From: Chamaecrista fasciculata
Taxonomy: Eukaryota; Streptophyta; Magnoliopsida; Fabales; Fabaceae
Length of the DNA: 64,000 bases
Direction of reading: 5' to 3'
Assembly (NCBI GenBank): GCA_003254925.1
Contig: QANZ01054565.1
Location: 9,818 to 73,817 of the forward strand
Each line of letters starts with the position of its first letter. The stretch's first letter is position 1. The position numbers and the translations under genes were made by a program. The notes under the pieces are model-generated. The model had not been told where the DNA came from and searched no databases. It saw nothing but the letters and a program-made list of their open reading frames with translations. Shown piece by piece: positions 16,976 through 26,392 of this stretch.

Positions 16976-18017
16976 TTATTAGCCTTAAAAAAGTTAGTAC
17001 TCAGGGTTCAATGTACCTTGTAGCATATTTGTAACCTGCCGACACAGGCCAATAATGCGAAAAATTACCAGTTACATTAGTGATACATAGTTTGTAAGTG
17101 ATATCATTTATGGTGTATCTATTGAAAATAAAGGAAGCCATTACTTTGGTCGGGAAACTTTATGTGCTGTTTGGTACATCCAGATCTTGTGCGTGCTTAT
17201 CTGCTTTTGAAGTTTAGATCTATTGGTAATTGCAAGTAATGTCTAACACACAGGTCAAAATTCAAAAAACAAAGACGAAATACAATCATGTTGGAATGGA
17301 CCACTTAACTAATAAACAAGTCAGTTATGTTGTCGTATGGTATCAGCAAAGGTTTTTAAGAACGAACACGTCAAATAAATTCGGAAGATAAGGCAAATAC
17401 TATTTGTAATGCATAATAATGGATAAAATTATTATTTAGCGTTTATGTTTTTCCTTTAAAAATTAACAAATGAAGAAGGGAAAACAGCTGTTTTTCCACT
17501 GCTTCGTTTTTCCGAAAAATAGCTTCACAATTCCTGCGGCGGGAATTGCAGATTTATTTCCATAATTAATCTCACCATTTTACTCAAATTTTCATTAACT
17601 CTTCATTGTGCATTGCGTGTCCCCTTCGTCGAGTTGGTTCTGTATTAACTAATTTTAATTTCTTGACAATAATATCTATCACAATTTACATTTTGCACGC
17701 TATTTTATCAATACACATTTTATATACCTGTACCAATTCATTTCCAAAGAGCAAAGAATCTAGCTCTAGTTATAACAACACTATATAGGAGGTGGTAGAA
17801 GGGTCGTTTTCCATCACCGACTAAACAAGTCGCTTAGGTAAAACATGTATGTGTATGTAGTATGTACATAGACCTACACCGAACAGTACGTCTGAGATCC
17901 AAAACTGAAACTGAGAATATACCTTCCTCTTTTTCTTCTATGCAAAATTCTCTTCTTCTCTCGTTGATCGCTATCATCTCAAAACAGTCTCACCAATACA
18001 TCCTACCTTTCTCTAAC
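16976..18017. other. Upstream region of the ACBP3-like gene
   Basis: AT-rich spacer. From about 17860 the frame of the downstream gene is already open, with Met codons at 17862 and 17940 ahead of the chosen start at 18018. Confidence 0.4.
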
Positions 18018-19169
18018 ATGGAGCTCTTATGGGACTTTGCTTTGACTCTTGCTGTTTCTCTTCTGCTTCCATCAATTTTCATAAAGCTCCTCTCCGTTCT
18101 TCACAGCGATGACGAATACGACGGAGTGGATATGAAATCTCGTGACTGTGGAGTTGAATCCGATGATGATATTCAGAATTGGGAAACAGAGGAAGTTGTT
18201 CTCGTCTCGGGAAAATTCGATGACTTAAGAGGTGAATCAATTCTGGAGAGGCTATTGGAGGCGAATTGTGGATCGCCTAAGGTCAGTAATGGAAAGAAGA
18301 TTGATGAGAACATAGTTTTCAGTGAAATTGAGGTTGTCGATGAAAGTAACCAGAGGATCAAGATTAGCGAAGTAGATGAGGAGCTTGAGATCTCGAAACC
18401 TGTGTGTGAAGGGAATTGCAATGAGATTGATGAGTGTGATGAGAATGAAGTGGATTATGAAAACAAGGAATGGCTAGAAGAGGATGATTGGGAAGGAATA
18501 GAAAGTAGTGACTTGGAGAGGATTTTTGGTTCTGCAGTCTTATTTGTGGAGTCTAAAACCAATGCTGAGCACATTGCGAATCTCAGCAATGACGTGAAGA
18601 TGAAGTTATATGGGTTTCACAAGATCGCTACCCAAGGGCCTTGCCACAAACCCCAGCCAATGGCACTCAACTTCATGGCTCGAGCTAAGTGGTATTTCAA
18701 TTCTACACATTCTAGTTTCTACAGTTTGCTTGTTCCATTTTTTCACTTTAGCCATGAATTACATTATATTTTTGTGTCTAATGTTGATTGATTCAAACCC
18801 TTCTGGTAAGAAATTGATTTGCAATGGGGTTGTATGATCACACTCAGCTCTTCCCCTCAAGGTTATGGTATAACTTTTGGTTTTTCGTGCAAGGAATGCT
18901 TGGCAACAACTTGGGATTATGAGTCCAGAGCTTGCAATGGAGCAATACGTCGCTATTCTTTCAAATAGCATTCCTAATTGGATGCCAGACAATCGCATTG
19001 TAAGTAAGGCTATTTGGTGTTTTAACTTTTTGGTCCAAAAAAAAACTAGAAAGGCTAAGATATATGGTATCTTGGAGTCTACTGGACAATTTGGGATTGG
19101 ATAAATCATGCCTTTTTATTACAGGAAAATGATGAATTGGCTTATGAAGAAATTCAAGCATTTGAATAG
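18018..19169 (+). CDS. ACBP3: Acyl-CoA-binding domain protein, ACBP3-like
   Basis: Three exons: 18018-18691, 18894-18999, 19125-19169, giving 274 residues. Such proteins bind long-chain acyl-CoA esters and affect lipid trafficking, membrane turnover and autophagy. The N-terminus MELLWDFALTLAVSLLLPSI is a signal peptide or membrane anchor, as in plant class III ACBPs. A long acidic linker follows (about residues 35-170). The acyl-CoA-binding domain is near 173-262, with the signature LYGFHKIATQGPC and the ARAKWNAW helix that crosses the first intron; the Tyr and Lys residues are the ligand contacts of the family. The frame is open upstream to Met at 17862, but MELLW is the conserved family start. 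It is shorter than Arabidopsis ACBP3 (362 aa), mainly in the linker. The tail is very short (ENDELAYEEIQAFE). Confidence 0.88.
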
Positions 19170-19773
19170 CCACATTTTGGTCTGAATTATGTAGCTACAA
19201 CTCCAAACAAGATTAGTGCATGAAAGGTAATTCTCGATTAATATATTTTTCAATTCTGACGGTTTAGAGATTGAAGAGAACTCGAAATTCCTCAGCACTA
19301 GTGGATTTTGTGAAAATCCAACAGTCAAATTTTGAGCTAGCTTTAGTTTTGTAATCTTGTCCATAATCAAGACAATTTTGAATTATAATTATTCTAATAA
19401 CTATGAATTGTTGTTTTGAATGCATGAACACTAGAAATAACATATCATCGCAATGGAGTCGCGTTTATCATATTTTTCTGCCTGATTTTATCATCAACCT
19501 GTTAACTTCCCTGAGATTGCTGCAGATCCCTATGGCTCAGGAGCGAGGATGCAGAGTTCACTCGTATTGTTGTGAATATTGAAATGTATTTTCAGTCAAT
19601 TTTATCGAACAATTTTCCCCTCCCCTGCTAATCAGGCTGTATGTAATATCTATATCTTAATTCTTATAATTTAGGGGAATAATAAAATGATTACATTCTT
19701 TCACAATATTTTTCTTTCTATTTTAATCTGGAATCTTACCCAAAATCTATTAGAAAACCATTTTTTTTTTGCC
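19170..19773. other. 3' flank of the ACBP3-like gene
   Basis: Untranslated and intergenic sequence. No gene seen. Ends at the first copy of the LINE target duplication (19774-19789). Confidence 0.4.
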
Positions 19774-19789
19774 AAAAAAAACCATCTTT

Positions 19790-20541
19790 CTTTTTTTATA
19801 AAAATGGAGCTTCATTACACAAATAAATCCAAGATTATAACAAAATCAACCAACACCTATTCTTCGGGGTGACTAGTCCCCATAAAATCAGCGAGGAAAG
19901 TTACATTCAAAAAATCAGGCATCCTGTCAAAAACAACTAAATCAAAAGCATCCTGGAATGAAGATTTTGCAAGGATGTTTGCACATTGGTTCCTTTCACG
20001 GTGAATATGCTGCAATTTATATTGCTGGAGGGCGCCACACTTTAACCTGCAAGATGATATGATAGCACTATAATGGTGAGAGGCAAGCAAATCATCATTG
20101 TTAAAGAGGTCTATGGCATGAGAACAATCAAATTATATAATGAGATTAAAAAATCCAGCTTGTAAGGCGAGATCAAGGCCTATGTGGATGGCCCAAAGTT
20201 CGGCTAGAAGACTAGTCCCAACACCAAAGGCTTTGTTGAAGTCGCTACACTAGTTACCAACATGATCCCTAATGATTCCGTCGGCACTAATAATACCATT
20301 AGGATTATTAGGGTTAGAACAAGAGCAAGCACCATCTGTATTTAGTTTCCACCAATCCATGGGAGGAGGAAGCCATTTGATGTGAGTAAAAGTTGAGAGG
20401 CGAGGGACACTTGAATTTCGAGCAAGGAAAAACCATTCAACAGCATCTCTTTTTGCCCCGTCTAAAATAGAAGCAGGGGAGAAAGTGGCACTTTGAAAGA
20501 TCTGAGCATTTCTAGCAAGCCAAACATGCCAAATGATTGTG
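19790..20541 (-). pseudogene. LINE fragment with RNase H-like domain
   Basis: Minus-strand reading from about 20540 down to 19860 gives the C-terminal part of a plant LINE polyprotein. A WHVWLARNAQIF segment is followed by an RNase H-like domain: KLNTDGAC holds the first Asp, LLAELWAIHIGLDLAL the Glu, and IHRERNQCANILAK sits where the last catalytic region normally has Asp, here Asn. Two in-frame stops (after RDHVGN and after FFNLII) show that it is dead. The T-run at 19791-19797 is the poly(A) tail seen from the plus strand. A 16-bp direct repeat, eight A then CCATCTTT, flanks the insertion at 19774-19789 and 21807-21822. The right copy lies beyond the TIR element nested at the 5' end. Confidence 0.8.
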
Positions 20542-20886
20542 TTAAAAAAAAGGTCAAAGTCCTATTTTAGTACCTCAATTATACTCAGTGTTCCAAATTG
20601 GTCCCCCAGTTATGTAAAACTTGGCAAAGTTGGTCCCTTTAACCGTTTTCATCCATTTTTCTGTTAAAAAAAAGATAAAATTAATTTTTAACTCCTAAAA
20701 GTTTAACTTTTTACATCAAGGACTTTTTTCTCTATAATAGGACCAAATTGTAAGAAATAAGAAATAACTTGGGGTTTTAGTTTATTTCACACTAAAAAAT
20801 ACCCTCTCTCTCTCCAACCAAAAAAAAAATCCAGTGGAGGGATTATGCGGCAATGAGGAAGAAGAAGCTGAAGAAATCTAAAAAAA

Positions 20887-21420
20887 ATGACCACAAGAGG
20901 AAATCCTCAAGCAAACGGGGACCACAGACCCTCAAGGCCACCACCACCATTACCATCAGCTTCTTCTTCTTCTTCTTCTTCTTCTTCTTCTTCTTCTTCT
21001 TCTTCTTCTTCTTCTTCTTCTTCTTCTTCAGCTCCCATTGCTCATCGCTATTACTACCCAACGCCGTCGTATCGTTCATCTTCCTCCTCTTCCGCTTCCT
21101 TCAAAGGCTGTTGCTGCTGCCTCTTCCTTGCTCTTCTCGTCTTAGCCGTCGTCCTCGTCATCATCCTCGCCGTCAAACCCAAAAAGCCCCAATTCGATCT
21201 CCAACAAGTCGGTGTACAGTACATGGGCATAACCCCCAACCCTCCTTCCTCCTCCACATCTCTCTCTCTCTCCATTCGATTGCTATTCACCGCTGTAAAC
21301 CCTAACAAGGTCGGGATCAAGTACGGTGAGTCTAGGTTCACCGTCATGTATCGCGGAATTCCATTGGGCAAAGCTTTCGTTCACAGTGCCACGGTGTCCA
21401 TCTGCCTGTTCAGCCCATGA
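20887..21420 (+). pseudogene. Captured, truncated LEA_2/NHL-family gene (At2g01080-like)
   Basis: The frame encodes a Pro-rich start, a run of about 23 Ser, HRYYYPTPSYRSSSSSSASF, a Cys cluster (KGCCCC), one membrane segment (LFLALLVLAVVLVIILAV) and then KPKKPQFDLQQVGVQYMGI, followed by the start of the LEA_2 fold (LLFTAVNPNKVGIKYGESRF). This is the layout of single-span NDR1/HIN1-like LEA_2 proteins of about 230 residues. After LGKAF the reading goes out of frame and stops at 21420. The fold is thus cut at about two thirds and the conserved second half is missing. It lies wholly between the inverted arms of the foldback element. Codon composition is GC-richer than the surroundings, as expected for captured exons. 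Expression cannot be judged from sequence. Confidence 0.75.
20961..21029 (+). repeat. (TTC)n microsatellite
   Basis: About 23 perfect trinucleotide units inside the captured gene. They read as polySer in its frame, polyPhe in another, and polyLys on the other strand. Slippage here probably lengthened the Ser run. Confidence 0.95.
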
Positions 21421-21822
21421 AGTCCATCGCCGCCAAATCCCTCTCCGACGACTCCTTCACCGTTTCGGAATCTTGCTGGAGGAGTGTTGCTCATTCTAGG
21501 TCTCATTGGATTTTTTTTTGGAGAGAGAGATTATTTTTTGGCGTGAAATAAATTAAAACCCCAAATTATATCTTCTATTTTACTTTTTGTTCTATTATAG
21601 AGAAAATTGATCTAAAAAATTTAAATTTTTAGGAGTTAAAAATCAATTTTATCTTTTTTTTTTTAAACAGGAAATTGGATGAAAACCGTTACAGGGACCA
21701 ACTTTGTCAAATTTTGCATACTGGGGAACCAATATAGAACAAAAAATATCTAAAAAACTAATTTGAAATACTGAACATAACTAAGGCACCTAAGAGTTTG
21801 TAAAAAAAAAAAAACCATCTTT

Positions 21823-23803
21823 GAATCCCGCGATATTCGGACACTGCAACTAGAATGTTGGTTGTGTTCAAGAAAGTGGGCCACGCCGTATTCAAGCATT
21901 ACATTTTAAGGTTATGTTTAGCTAAGCTCATAATATTTCTGTTTTAAATTATCTAATAATCTGATTATAATTTATAATAATTTTTAATCTTAAAACACTC
22001 AATTTTTTTATATCTTTATAAATATATTTATAATTACTTATACTTCAATATATATTGAAATATACACTAAAAATAAATATTAGATTACACTTTAATCTAT
22101 ATTATTTTAGAACAAACTTAGATATGAACTGCCATATTAAATTTCATTAGAATAAAATATTATTGATTATTTGTTGCATAGTTGCATTATTAGAAAGTCT
22201 GAAATTGAACCCAAAAAAATGTGACAAATATAAAATATTAAAATATACTTTTAAAACCGAAAGACTTTTGTCTTTATATAAATAGATACTTTTGTTTTTT
22301 AAAATCATATTTTCCTTGAAGAACTCGAAAATTCTAATCCTTTAATTCTAATGCTGGTGCGAGTCTGAGAGTCTGTGACCTAGAAACGGCAATCATATTT
22401 GTTGCTTAGTTTTTCCTTTCTGAATGTTTCCCCGATCGATATAATATTTATCTATTTTTCCAACGGCAACGATTTCCTCCGTATGGCGCGACTGCGAGGG
22501 AAAAGCTCCAAAGAAGAAAAAAGAATAATAAATAACAAGCGTACTTACGACGCCGTTTGTTTCTTCATTTTCAGCTCCCTTCCCTCCTAAGAGCCGCTGG
22601 GCTGGAATTGTAAACAGAACAAGTATAACTGCATAACATTACCGAATAATGGCTCGGGTCTATCAGATAATCTCATAATCCCCTCACTCTGTGCTTTCTT
22701 CTGTTCTATTCTATCATGATCTGTTCATCACGATCTATGATTTATCTCAGATCCAAACAGGACGTTGATTACAGCATTCTCATTCTGTGTATCTAAAATC
22801 TGAGATACAAAAAGCCAATGAGAGTCGTCAGACAGACCTTAGTTTCGGAACCAAATCCGTCCATATCCGTCTTCCTCTTCTGATTCGCTGCTGCTCGATC
22901 TTCTTTCTTCTGATGCGACTAACTCTAACAGACATTCAACAATATTCGACCGTGGAATTTCTTCGATCTTCTTTCTTTCAGCGAAACTTCGTCTCTCTAT
23001 TCCCTCGCTTCAGGTTGGCCGTCTCTTCATTTCTATTATAAAATTGCTTTTCCAAGACAATCTGCGAAACATAGAAAGAAAACTATACTTTTGGAGAGTT
23101 TGAATTTCTTATTTTAATGGCAGCAGAATTAGTACAAATAATGATGAAGATCATGATAATGATAATAATAGTACTAAGTTCTCTATTTAACCTAGCTGTT
23201 CTTATTTTCTGAGTTAAGATTCTGAAAATTTACTTAGTTTTTATTTTCTGCTTCTTTGATCTCGGCGACCAGATTTTGAAATTCGTTTTTCTTTCCTCTT
23301 TTTGATGATTAATTAGTCAGTTTAGCTTTGGCTCCGTGATTTGCATGTTGATTTTATTTTTCTCCCTCCTGTTGAGTGTTGTCAGTGGTGGAAGGTCTAT
23401 GATATGCTTAGTGTAGGGAGAGTTTGAGTTAATTAGCTTCTAACGGAATCGGAAGGGACCAGATCGTCATGGAGATATGGACTCATGTCTCTTTGTAATG
23501 GATGAGCAACAACCTTTGCGTGCTTTCACATTCAAAGTAAGCCTCTAGTTTAGTCGCTGTTATACTGAACACCTAAATGATTTCTTTATATCCAGAAGTT
23601 ACTATTACGAATTCCAATTTCTGCGAATCTGCGTGCAGAATTTAATATTGCGGTAGTGGTATATAATGAATTTTAATGCCGTAAATATGATTTGTTTCTT
23701 TAGTTTATTTGTTATTAATGAAAATATAATGGTGTGTATCATGTACAGTGAAGAATTTACTGCTTTCCATGAATAATCATTTCTAACTCCAAGAACAATC
23801 ATT
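21823..23803. other. Unassigned region with a leader-like segment
   Basis: AT-rich to about 22370. From 22370 to 23550 the composition resembles a transcribed 5' leader: pyrimidine-rich stretches, a donor-like CAG/GTTGGC at 23012, and a 20-codon open segment from 23477 (MDSCLFVMDEQQPLRAFTFK) ending at a good donor AAA/GTAAGC at 23536. No downstream coding exon could be attached, so no gene is called. It may be the start of a non-coding transcript that continues to about 25760. Confidence 0.3.
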
Positions 23804-23949
23804 GATGCTGTACATTTTTCTGAAGTATTTTCTGTTGTCTTTAGTGGATATTCATTGCCTTGATAAGAAGAGAACAATCTTGCATGCTTGAGCCTTTGCA
23901 TTGCCAATTGTTAGGATCATTATGTTAAAAATGCTGGACATATATATTA

Positions 23950-24223
23950 CTCCCTCTGGTTTTGAATATCTGGTGTTTTAGAAAATCATTTTTGTTTCAA
24001 AATATCTGATGTTTTATAAATTCAAGAGAGCATTAATTATTTTTTTACCATTCTACCCCTATTAAATATAGTAGAGTCATAAATGTATAAACATTTTCCA
24101 AGTAATTTAATAGGGATAGTTTAGTTATTTTACTTCATTTTTCTCTTCCTTCTACGTTGGCTAATCATTTTCTTAATCTGTGTGTAGAAACTTTAAACAC
24201 CAGATATATAGAACCGGAGGGAG
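23950..24223. mobile_element. Stowaway-type MITE
   Basis: Starts CTCCCTCTGGTTTTGAATAT and ends with the near-perfect inverse (ATATAGAACCGGAGGGAG). It is flanked by TA on both sides (23948-23949 and 24224-24225). The CTCCCTCYGG terminus and TA duplication define Stowaway (Tc1/Mariner-type) MITEs. About 274 bp, non-coding. Confidence 0.88.
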
Positions 24224-24232
24224 TATATTTTT

Positions 24233-24382
24233 GGGTCCTTCTAATAAGGCACATGTTAAGGTTTCTTTTGATTGGTCAAGTGAATTTTTAAACATTAAAA
24301 ATTATCTTTTAAATGAATTTTCGTAAATTTCAAGATATGAGATGCTCTACTAACCAATTAGAAAAAACCTTAACATGTGTCC
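24233..24382 (+). mobile_element. Mutator-like MITE family A, copy 2
   Basis: About 150 bp, closely matching copies at 16793 and 56254. It starts GGGTCCTTCTAATAAGGCAC and is flanked by exact 9-bp repeats TATATTTTT (24224-24232 and 24383-24391). The left duplication begins in the TA of the Stowaway element, so the two insertions abut. It lacks some right-terminal bases seen in the other copies. Confidence 0.8.
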
Positions 24383-24840
24383 TATATTTTTTGGTGTCTT
24401 GTTCACTTTCCAATGAACTGTGTTAAGTTTTGGTATCTCCACCAATTTGGACGTCCTATGTGTTATTTTAACTAAGCACGGTTCACTTTGTTAGACATGA
24501 AACATTCTTATTATTCCACAACTGCATCTGCTGCAAATGATGCTGTACATTTTTCCGAAGTATTTTTCTGTTGTCTTTAGTGGATATTCATTGCCTTGAT
24601 ATTAGAGGAGAACAAGCTTGCAATGAGCCTTTGCATTGCCAATTCTTCGGATCATTAAATTAAAAATTACTGGACATTATATTGTATTTTTTGGTGTCTA
24701 GCTCACTTTACAGTGAACTGTATTAAGTTTTGATTCTCCACCAATTTGGTTATGATATCGTCCTGTGTTATTTTAACTCTGAAGCACGGTTCACTTTGTT
24801 AGTCATGAAACATTCTAATTATTTCATTACTACATCTGCA

Positions 24841-26392
24841 AAATTTGCTTCTACAAAACATGTAAACTTCTCTCTCTCTCTTTGCAATGCAGTTTTAGGG
24901 TGTGTTTGGATAGGGTGTCAATGGGAAATGGAGTGGAGTGGAAGAGACAAAATACTAAATTGTTTGGATGTTTTTTTATGGAGGAGTGGAATGGACAAGG
25001 TGGGACTCCAAAACACCTCTTGTCTCTCCAAAATCCAATTTTTGTTGTCCCCCCAATCTGGGAAGCCAAGGATGGAGTGGACAAGTTTACAATTTTTAAA
25101 GACAATTATAACATGTGTACATTCAATTCCATTACTAATAACTTTCAAACAAGATTAACATGTGTCCACTCTTTCCTCATTAAAAACTCTCAAACAACGT
25201 ATCTATTCAAACAATGTCCACTCCTCTCCATCCTCATTAAAACTCTCAAAACATAGCTGCAATAGTTGGATGGTCACTCAACATGAAAAAAGTAATCAGG
25301 AAATTTATCCTGCTCTGTTGATTTTCCTACAGGCACTGATTTTAGTCTAGGCATTGCCAACTTTGCCAACGGAAGTGGCCAGATTGGGGTTTTCCATTCC
25401 ATTAAATCACTTGGTCCAGAATTTTTTTTTTCCTATGACGGAATATAGGGTACTTTGTAATTTAAAATTTTATATTAATGTGTGCTTTCTTCTTCTGCTG
25501 CTTCTGCTTTGTATTCCTTTAGAATCTTTAATCTGAAACCATGATCAATTTGAGTTAGTAGCCGCCAGAAGGAATGCAGGCCTAATTGTTTATCATTGTA
25601 CTTTCATGTTGTAGCTCCCATCCTCTGCTGTATACTGCTGTTTGGGTACGCTTAGGGAGATCTAGCCAACCTCTGTGAAGCTGCTGTCAGAATCTAATTG
25701 TTGGTGCCTTGGCATATGGCAGATTGGCAGTTCTTTCGTAGGACATAAAGATCAGGTGAAAACTTTTTGACAATTACAGGGTTAAGTGATAAAATGAAAA
25801 AATGAAACTGCCGTAATGTGATTTTCAATAATTATTTGAATTTTGAAGACACACTTTAGGTGATTTAACCAGAAATTCTTTCACTATAATTAAAGCAGCA
25901 GAAATTCCCTGTGATTTAACCTATGTAGTCGGTTCTTTTACATTGCCGTAAAAGAATTTTTTCGGCATTATTTGCGTCTTAGTGTAGAAAATGACTTAAA
26001 ACACTATTCAGTGGTAAGAGGATAGTAATTTAGTTTTGAAATAGTTTTTTATTATATTATTATAAATTACTGATCATGGATGTACGAAGTATATTTATTT
26101 CAGAGCATGGAAAGCGATTGAATACTTTTAAGTCACTGGCACTTGGTGATTATTGATAGTGTTTTAACAACCAGTTAGCAGCGCTTGAGTGATACAATGA
26201 TTAACTTAAGTCTTGCTGTACATTCAGTCTGATGTTCACATTTTCCTCCATAATTTCACCCGACCGTAAAACTCAAACTGTACTACCGAAAGCCGTCAAA
26301 ACTCATCACCCTACAAAAATGATAATACTCATGAATCGAAGCTTCAGAAAAAAGAAATCTGAGTTTGCATTGCGATCGCGAGTACCATAAAT
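24841..26392. other. Unassigned spacer
   Basis: At 24895 there is GGGTGTGTTTGGAT, a word common at plant TIR-element ends (reversed at about 45290), followed by a GGAGTGGAATGG-rich stretch to about 25260. No matching right end was found. 25560-25760 resembles a 3' untranslated region. No protein-coding gene is supported. Confidence 0.3.

Larger units (their letters stand above)
20552..21800. mobile_element. Foldback (Pack-type) element with a captured gene
   Basis: The left arm (about 20552-20840) and right arm (about 21501-21800) are inverted copies, matching almost continuously for about 290 bp. Shared words include AAAGTTGGTCCCT, AACGGTTTTCATCCA, TTTTTAACTCCTAAAA and GGGGTTTTAGTTTATTTCAC (left arm; the right arm has minor changes). 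The right arm has about 25 extra bases near its outer end. Between the arms is a 650-bp GC-richer interior with a piece of an ordinary plant gene (20887-21420). Both outer junctions touch TAAAAAAAA, which could be a 9-bp Mutator-type duplication but is low-complexity. The structure is that of a Pack-MULE or foldback element that picked up host coding sequence. Confidence 0.8.
23804..24840 (+). repeat. Direct duplication of about 290 bp, first copy split by two MITEs
   Basis: The second copy is contiguous at 24539-24840. The first copy is in two parts, 23804-23940 and 24392-24538. Both share GATGCTGTACATTTTT, AGTGGATATTCATTGCC, GAGCCTTTGCATTGCCAATT, then TTGGTGTCT, CCACCAATTTGG and CACGGTTCACTTTGTTAG. 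A Stowaway MITE and a Mutator-type MITE occupy the break. Confidence 0.8.

Noticed and set aside
20843..21079. polyLys and polyPhe frames
   Set aside because: Alternative readings of the (TTC)n microsatellite.
25676..25700. TGAAGCTGC word resembling the start of miR167
   Set aside because: The rest of the 21-mer differs and no pairing arm is found nearby, so there is no precursor hairpin.
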